Shown here: positions 5,768 through 10,123 of the stretch, in pieces
Layout: each line of letters opens with the position of its first letter
How positions within the stretch are numbered: position 1 is the stretch's first letter
NCBI GenBank assembly: GCA_964460465.1
Contig: CAYWSB010000176.1
Location: 1 to 10,123 of the forward strand
Source of the DNA: SLRI01 sp964460465
GTDB taxonomy: Bacteria; Pseudomonadota; Alphaproteobacteria; Geminicoccales; Geminicoccaceae
Direction of reading: 5' to 3'
DNA length: 10,123 bases
Notes under the pieces: model-generated
Database searches by the model: none
What the model was told of the DNA's origin: nothing
Seen by the model: the letters and a program-made list of their open reading frames with translations, nothing else
Made by a program: the position numbers and the translations under genes

Positions 5768-6931
5768 ATGACCCTGCAAGCCGTAGCCGAGCACCGCCGT
5801 CGGGCGGCGGCGATGCAGGCCGAAATGGCCGCGGCGGGGCTCGATGCCCTGTTGCTGACGAGCGAGGCCGATGTCACCTACCTGACCGGGTTCCTGACCC
5901 GTTTCTGGGTGAGCCCGACCCGCCCCTGGTTCGCGGTGCTGCCGGCGGCGGGCGATCCCGTGGCGGTGATCCCTTCGATCGGTGCCGCGCTCATGGCGCA
6001 GACCTGGGTCCGCGACATCCGGAGCTGGGCATCGCCCGATCTCGTCGACGACGGGGTGGGGCTGCTGGCCGACACGCTCGCGGGGCTGGTTCCTCGGCGC
6101 GGGCGGATCGGAGTGCCGATGGGGCCGGAGACGCATCTCAGGATGCCGCTCGCCGATTTCGAGCGGCTGCGGGCGGCGGTGGCACCACGCGGCTTCGCCG
6201 ATGCCACGGCTGTGGTCCGGCGGGTGCGGGAGGTGAAGTCGGCTGCCGAGGTCGCCCTGATCCGGGCGGCCTGCGGCATCGCCGACCGGGCGTTCACGCG
6301 GCTGCCCGAGATGGCCGGGGAGGGGGTGCCGCTCGACGCCGTGTTCCGCCGCTTTCAGGTGGCCTGCCTGGAGGCGGGAGCGGATGCGGTGCCCTATCTC
6401 GCGGGCGGCGCCGGGGCGGGTGGCTACGCCGACGTGATCTCGCCTGCCTCGGCGACGCCGCTGGCCCGCGGCGACGTGCTGATGCTGGACACCGGGCTGG
6501 TGCGAGGCGGGTACTTCTGCGATTTCGATCGCAACGTCGCGATCGGGCGGGCGGACGACGACGTGCGGCGAGCCTACGCGGTGCTCCACGCAGCGACCGA
6601 GGCGGGGCTCGCGGCAGCGCGGCCGGGCGCGACGGCGGCCGATCTACACCGTGCCATCCAGGCGCCCATCGAGGCTGCGGGGATGCAGGACAGCGGCGGA
6701 CGGCTGGGGCACGGGCTGGGCCTGCAGCTCACCGAGTGGCCGTCCTTGCTGCCGGACGACCGGACGGTGCTGCGGGAGGGGATGGTGCTCACGATCGAGC
6801 CGGGTGTGGTGGTCCGGCCGGGCCAGAACCCCAAGACCATCATGGTGCAGGAGGAGAACATCGTGCTCACCGCGAGCGGGCCCGAGCTCTTGTCCAGCCG
6901 CGCCCCGGCCGAGCTGCCGGTGATCGGCTAG
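5768..6931 (+). CDS. M24-family metallopeptidase (Xaa-Pro peptidase-like)
   Basis: The 387-residue cytoplasmic protein has the two-domain layout of prolidase, aminopeptidase P and creatinase. The N-terminal domain (about 1-140) contains the family pattern DALLLTSEADVTYLTGF. The C-terminal pita-bread domain has all five metal ligands: D241 in LDTG, D252 in CDFDR, H315 in GHGLG, E344 in IEPG and E363 in EENIVLT. A dinuclear metal hydrolase is therefore expected, unlike creatinases, which have lost these residues. Likely activity is cleavage of an X-Pro bond or of another amide. Start at 5768 is supported by GGAGA 7 bases upstream; a TTG at 5747 is less likely. The stop is 3 bp before the racemase-family gene, so the two are probably translated as a unit. 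The substrate is not shown by the sequence. Confidence 0.85.
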   Translation: MTLQAVAEHRRRAAAMQAEMAAAGLDALLLTSEADVTYLTGFLTRFWVSPTRPWFAVLPAAGDPVAVIPSIGAALMAQTWVRDIRSWASPDLVDDGVGLLADTLAGLVPRRGRIGVPMGPETHLRMPLADFERLRAAVAPRGFADATAVVRRVREVKSAAEVALIRAACGIADRAFTRLPEMAGEGVPLDAVFRRFQVACLEAGADAVPYLAGGAGAGGYADVISPASATPLARGDVLMLDTGLVRGGYFCDFDRNVAIGRADDDVRRAYAVLHAATEAGLAAARPGATAADLHRAIQAPIEAAGMQDSGGRLGHGLGLQLTEWPSLLPDDRTVLREGMVLTIEPGVVVRPGQNPKTIMVQEENIVLTASGPELLSSRAPAELPVIG

Positions 6932-6934
6932 GCG

Positions 6935-7684
6935 ATGGCCGCACTGCCCTACACGCTTACCGGCCCGATCGGCGTCCAGGCCAGCCTCGGGCTCGTCGTG
7001 CTGCAGGTGGACGAGGTGATCGAGCACGACTTCCGCCGGCTCCTGCCACTGGACGGGGTGGCGCTGCATGTCACCCGGATTCCCAGCGGGGCCGAGGTGA
7101 GCGAGGCGACGCTGACGGCGATGGCCGAAGCCTTGCCGGCTGCGGCGGCGCTGCTGCCGCCCTCGGTCGCCTTCGATGTCGTCGGCTATGCCTGCACCTC
7201 GGGCACCACGGTGATCGGGGCCGAGCGGGTGGCCGCGCTGGTCGGGGGTGCGGTGCGGACGGCGGCGGTCACCGAGCCGCTGTCGGCGGCCGTGGCCGGG
7301 TTCGCCGCACTGGGCGTGCGGCGGATCGGGCTGGTCTCGCCCTATGTCGCGGCGGTCTCGGCGACGCTGCGGGCGGCGTTCGAGCGGGTCGGGCTCGAGG
7401 TGGTGGCGTTCGGCTCGTTCGAGGAGGCTGTCGAGGCCCGGGTAGCGCGGATCGCGCCCGAATCCATCGCCCGGGCGGCGCTGACGATCGGCGCCGATGC
7501 CGCGGTTGAGGCGGTGTTTCTCTCGTGCACGAACCTGCGCACGCTGGACGTCATCGCCAATGCCGAACGGGCCTTGGGCAAGCCCGTGGTGAGCAGCAAC
7601 CAGGCCCTGGCCTGGCACATGGCGCGGCTGGCCGGCATCGGACCGCTCGCGGCCGGTGCTGGCCAGCTGATGGCGCTGCGTTGA
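6935..7684 (+). CDS. Asp/Glu racemase superfamily enzyme (maleate isomerase / arylmalonate decarboxylase / EutA-like)
   Basis: The 249-residue cytoplasmic protein has the two half-domains of the cysteine-dependent racemase superfamily. The first active-site Cys is C87 in GYACTSGTTVIG and the second is C198 in FLSCTNLRTLDVI. The ACTSGT form, the length and the N-terminal PYTLTGPIGVQASLGLVVL resemble the maleate cis-trans isomerase, arylmalonate decarboxylase and EutA branch more than glutamate or aspartate racemase. Family members move a proton or remove CO2 at the carbon next to a carboxylate. No clear ribosome site precedes the start, which lies 3 bp after the M24 stop, so translation is probably coupled. 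A metallo-amidohydrolase next to a EutA-like protein recalls ectoine-use clusters, but the other genes of such a cluster are not seen here. The exact substrate is open. Confidence 0.75.
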   Translation: MAALPYTLTGPIGVQASLGLVVLQVDEVIEHDFRRLLPLDGVALHVTRIPSGAEVSEATLTAMAEALPAAAALLPPSVAFDVVGYACTSGTTVIGAERVAALVGGAVRTAAVTEPLSAAVAGFAALGVRRIGLVSPYVAAVSATLRAAFERVGLEVVAFGSFEEAVEARVARIAPESIARAALTIGADAAVEAVFLSCTNLRTLDVIANAERALGKPVVSSNQALAWHMARLAGIGPLAAGAGQLMALR

Positions 7685-7704
7685 CGCCGGCTTCGACCGG
7701 GAGA

Positions 7705-7738
7705 GCCCCGACCTAGGATGCGGCCGCCTGGTCGGAGC
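7705..7738. terminator. Hairpin at the convergent ends of the racemase-family gene and phoB
   Basis: CCGACC-T-AGG (7708-7717) pairs with CCTGGTCGG (7727-7735), giving a 9-bp stem with one bulged T and a 9-base loop. After one mismatch two more pairs can form on each side. The structure overlaps the phoB stop codon and lies just beyond the other gene's stop, as expected of a shared terminator. There is no T run on either strand. Confidence 0.4.
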
Positions 7739-8435
7739 TGCCGTTGGCCGGGCTCTTGTCGAGCGAGTACCCCTCCGCCCGGACGGTGCGCAGCAGGTCG
7801 GGCTTGCCGGCGATGTTGATGGCGCGCCTGAGGCGGCGGATGGTGGCATCCACGGTCCTGAGCTCGATGTCGAGGTCGGTGCCCCAGACGCGGTCGAGGA
7901 GCTGGCTGCGGGAGAAGACGCGACCGGGGTTCTCGAGGAAGTGGCGGAGCAGGCGGAACTCGGTCGGCGAGAGGTGGACCTCCTGCTCGCCCCGGAAGAC
8001 GCGGTGCGCGGCGAGGTCCATGCGCAGGTCGTGAAACTCGAGCACGTCCTCGGCGAAGGCGGGGCGGACCCGGCGCAGCACGGCACGGATCCTCGCCACG
8101 AGCTCGGCCGGCGAGAACGGCTTGGTGATGAAGTCGTCGGCGCCGGTGTCGAGGCCCCTCAGGCGGTCCGGCTCCTCGCCCCGGGCGGTGAGCATGATGA
8201 TGGGCACGTGCGCGGTCGCCTGGCGGCGGCGCAGCCTGCGGCAGAGCTCGAGGCCGGACAGCTGGGGCAGCATCCAGTCGAGGAGCACGAGATCCGGGGT
8301 GCGCTCGTCCAGCATGACGATCGCCTCCTCGCCGTCATACGCCGAAGCCACCTCGAAGCCCGCCGCACCGAGATTGTAGGCCAGCAGCTTCTGGATGGGG
8401 GGCTCGTCCTCGACCACCAGGATGAACGGCTTCAC
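7713..8435 (-). CDS. phoB: Phosphate response regulator PhoB
   Basis: The 240-residue OmpR/PhoB-type regulator activates phosphate-starvation genes when phosphorylated by PhoR. The receiver domain (1-120) has the acidic pocket E9-D10, the phosphorylated D53 in LLDWMLP, T83 and K105, the same spacing as E. coli PhoB. The C-terminal winged helix (about 130-227) includes LSPTEFRLLRHFLENPGRVF and ends in RTVRAEGYSLD. A short tail rich in Ser and Ala follows. The start is a GTG at 8433-8435 that overlaps the phoU stop in a GTGA arrangement, so translation is coupled. An upstream start would run into phoU. No Pho box is visible just upstream, so it is probably made from the pst transcript. Confidence 0.94.
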   Translation of the reverse strand: MKPFILVVEDEPPIQKLLAYNLGAAGFEVASAYDGEEAIVMLDERTPDLVLLDWMLPQLSGLELCRRLRRRQATAHVPIIMLTARGEEPDRLRGLDTGADDFITKPFSPAELVARIRAVLRRVRPAFAEDVLEFHDLRMDLAAHRVFRGEQEVHLSPTEFRLLRHFLENPGRVFSRSQLLDRVWGTDLDIELRTVDATIRRLRRAINIAGKPDLLRTVRAEGYSLDKSPANGSSDQAAAS

Positions 8436-9145
8436 TGGTCGTCGAGCTCCCCGCTCTCGCGCGGCCGGTTGATCTGCACGCCGTGCACCATGTAGTGGAT
8501 CTTCTCCGCGATGTTGGTCGTGTGATCGCCGATCCGCTCGATGTTCTTGGCGATGAAGAGCAGGTCGATGGCGGTCGAGGTGGTCCGCGGGTCCTCGAGG
8601 ATGAAGGTGACGAGCTCCCTGAAGAGGGAGTCGTAGAGATCGTCGACGGCCTCGTCGCGGTGCCAAACCTCCATGGCCTTGTCGGCATCGCGGGTGATGA
8701 AGGCGTCGAGCACGTCCTTGAGCATCGCCTGGGTCAGCTCGACCATGCGTGGGATGGTGACGAATGGCTTGATCTGTGGGCTGGTGTTCAGTCGCCGGGC
8801 GCGCTTGGCGATGCCCTTGGCGTAATCGGCGATGCGCTCGAGGTCGTTGGAGATCTTGAGCGACATCGAGATGACCCGCAAATCCACGGCCATGGGCTGG
8901 CGGGTGGCCAGCATCTTGATGGCGTGCTGGTCGATGGTCTCCTCGAACCGGTCGATCACCTGGTCGCGCTCGATGACCTGCAGCGCGGCGTCCTCGTCGC
9001 GATCGACCAGGGCCTTCATGGCATGGGCGATCTGCTGCTCGGCATAGGCGCCCATCTGGATGATCTGGCCGGAGAGGTCGGCGAGCTCCTCGTCGAACGA
9101 CTTGACCGTGTGCCGGCGCTGCATCGCCTCGGTAGGGTTTTCCAT
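8432..9145 (-). CDS. phoU: Phosphate signalling regulator PhoU
   Basis: The 237-residue cytoplasmic, all-helical protein has the two PhoU repeats. Each carries the E-x3-D metal-binding pattern at matching places: E103/D107 in DLERIADYAK and E203/D207 in NIERIGDHTT. PhoU links the Pst transporter to the PhoR/PhoB system and restrains the response when phosphate is plentiful. The start at 9145 gives seven residues before M8, which is the other possible start; a GAGGGA upstream supports the longer form. It begins 13 bp after pstB ends and its stop overlaps the phoB GTG. Length is normal. Confidence 0.95.
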   Translation of the reverse strand: MENPTEAMQRRHTVKSFDEELADLSGQIIQMGAYAEQQIAHAMKALVDRDEDAALQVIERDQVIDRFEETIDQHAIKMLATRQPMAVDLRVISMSLKISNDLERIADYAKGIAKRARRLNTSPQIKPFVTIPRMVELTQAMLKDVLDAFITRDADKAMEVWHRDEAVDDLYDSLFRELVTFILEDPRTTSTAIDLLFIAKNIERIGDHTTNIAEKIHYMVHGVQINRPRESGELDDQ

Positions 9146-9158
9146 GATCCGCGTTCCC

Positions 9159-9985
<827 letters not shown>

Positions 9986-9992
<7 letters not shown>

Positions 9993-10123
9993 TTGGTTTG
10001 GAACCTCTGTCGGAGGAAGACGGCGGTCGCGTTCATCAGGATCATGAAGCCGAGGAGCACGAGGATCGCTGCACTGGTGCGGGCGACGAAGCCGCGCTCG
10101 GGGCTGTCGAACCAGATGAAGAT
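9986..10123 (-). CDS. pstA: Phosphate ABC transporter permease PstA (C-terminal end, partial)
   Basis: The minus strand is open from the right edge to a TAG at 9986-9988 and encodes 45 residues. They read IFIWFDSPERGFVART, then a hydrophobic helix (SAAILVLLGFMILMNATAVF), then the basic tail LRQRFQTKW. The SPERGF segment, the last membrane helix with LMNA and the basic Trp-ended tail match the C-terminus of PstA as I know the family. Its place just before pstB fits. The gene continues beyond the window. Confidence 0.85.

Noticed and set aside
4101..5771. 556-codon plus-strand open frame over copZ and the sugar dehydrogenase
   Set aside because: It is an out-of-frame reading of two convincing genes, with Arg-, Gly- and Ala-rich low-complexity sequence.
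1165..5877. Very long minus-strand open frame (1570 codons) with Arg-, His- and Pro-rich repeats
   Set aside because: It runs antisense to, or out of frame with, copA, copZ, the sugar dehydrogenase and the cupin gene, all of which have clear family motifs. Long empty frames are expected in such GC-rich DNA, and the low-complexity composition is typical of shadows.
5768..7684. Calling the pair eutD and eutA (ectoine degradation)
   Set aside because: Only a loose resemblance can be defended: other eut genes are absent from the window, and the M24 N-terminal domain lacks the pattern I would expect of ectoine hydrolase. Gene symbols were left blank.
7687..7700. Small CCGG/CCGG hairpin just after the racemase-family gene
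   Set aside because: The stem is only 4 bp and such palindromes are frequent by chance in GC-rich DNA; the longer stem at 7705-7738 is the better candidate.

Overview
This is a very GC-rich stretch of bacterial chromosome with a strong G/C bias at third codon positions. It most resembles a free-living alphaproteobacterium. Three things point that way: the gene order pstA-pstB-phoU-phoB, an EcfG/RpoE2-type stress promoter in front of the first full gene, and the codon bias. The species cannot be named from the sequence. I see no tRNA, rRNA, CRISPR array, insertion sequence, phage gene or integrase, so most of the window is ordinary core and housekeeping DNA.

Layout, left to right. Positions 1-54 hold the last 17 codons of what may be a truncated plus-strand gene. 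A 156-base leader (55-210) carries a probable general-stress promoter and two inverted repeats. It precedes a small exported protein with a YSC84/SYLF lipid-binding domain (211-801). A cupin-like protein follows (1007-1426), with its own weak promoter. It converges on the copper module.

The copper module is centred on a divergent control region (3984-4119) with two back-to-back CueR-type operators. Each sits in the 19-bp spacer of its own promoter. One fires left to copA (Cu(I)-exporting P1B-ATPase, minus strand). The other fires right to copZ (66-aa copper chaperone), followed 42 bp later by an exported PQQ-type sugar dehydrogenase of the GSDH family. No cueR gene is present. The sugar dehydrogenase is followed by a candidate intrinsic terminator.

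Next comes a tight two-gene plus-strand unit: an M24 'pita-bread' metallopeptidase with all five metal ligands, and 3 bp later an Asp/Glu-racemase-superfamily enzyme with both catalytic cysteines. The substrate of this pair is unknown. It faces the end of a minus-strand phosphate operon whose visible part is pstA (C-terminal end only), pstB, phoU and phoB, closely packed and partly overlapping. PstA and PstB are parts of the high-affinity phosphate importer. PhoU couples transport to signalling. PhoB is the response regulator. The upstream genes (pstC, pstS, phoR) would lie beyond the right edge.

I did not find a clearly new system. The points most worth a second look are the paired copper operators and the sugar dehydrogenase that may share the copper-induced transcript, the orphan M24/racemase pair, the stress-type promoter for the SYLF protein, and the cupin protein that seems to lack its second metal-binding motif.
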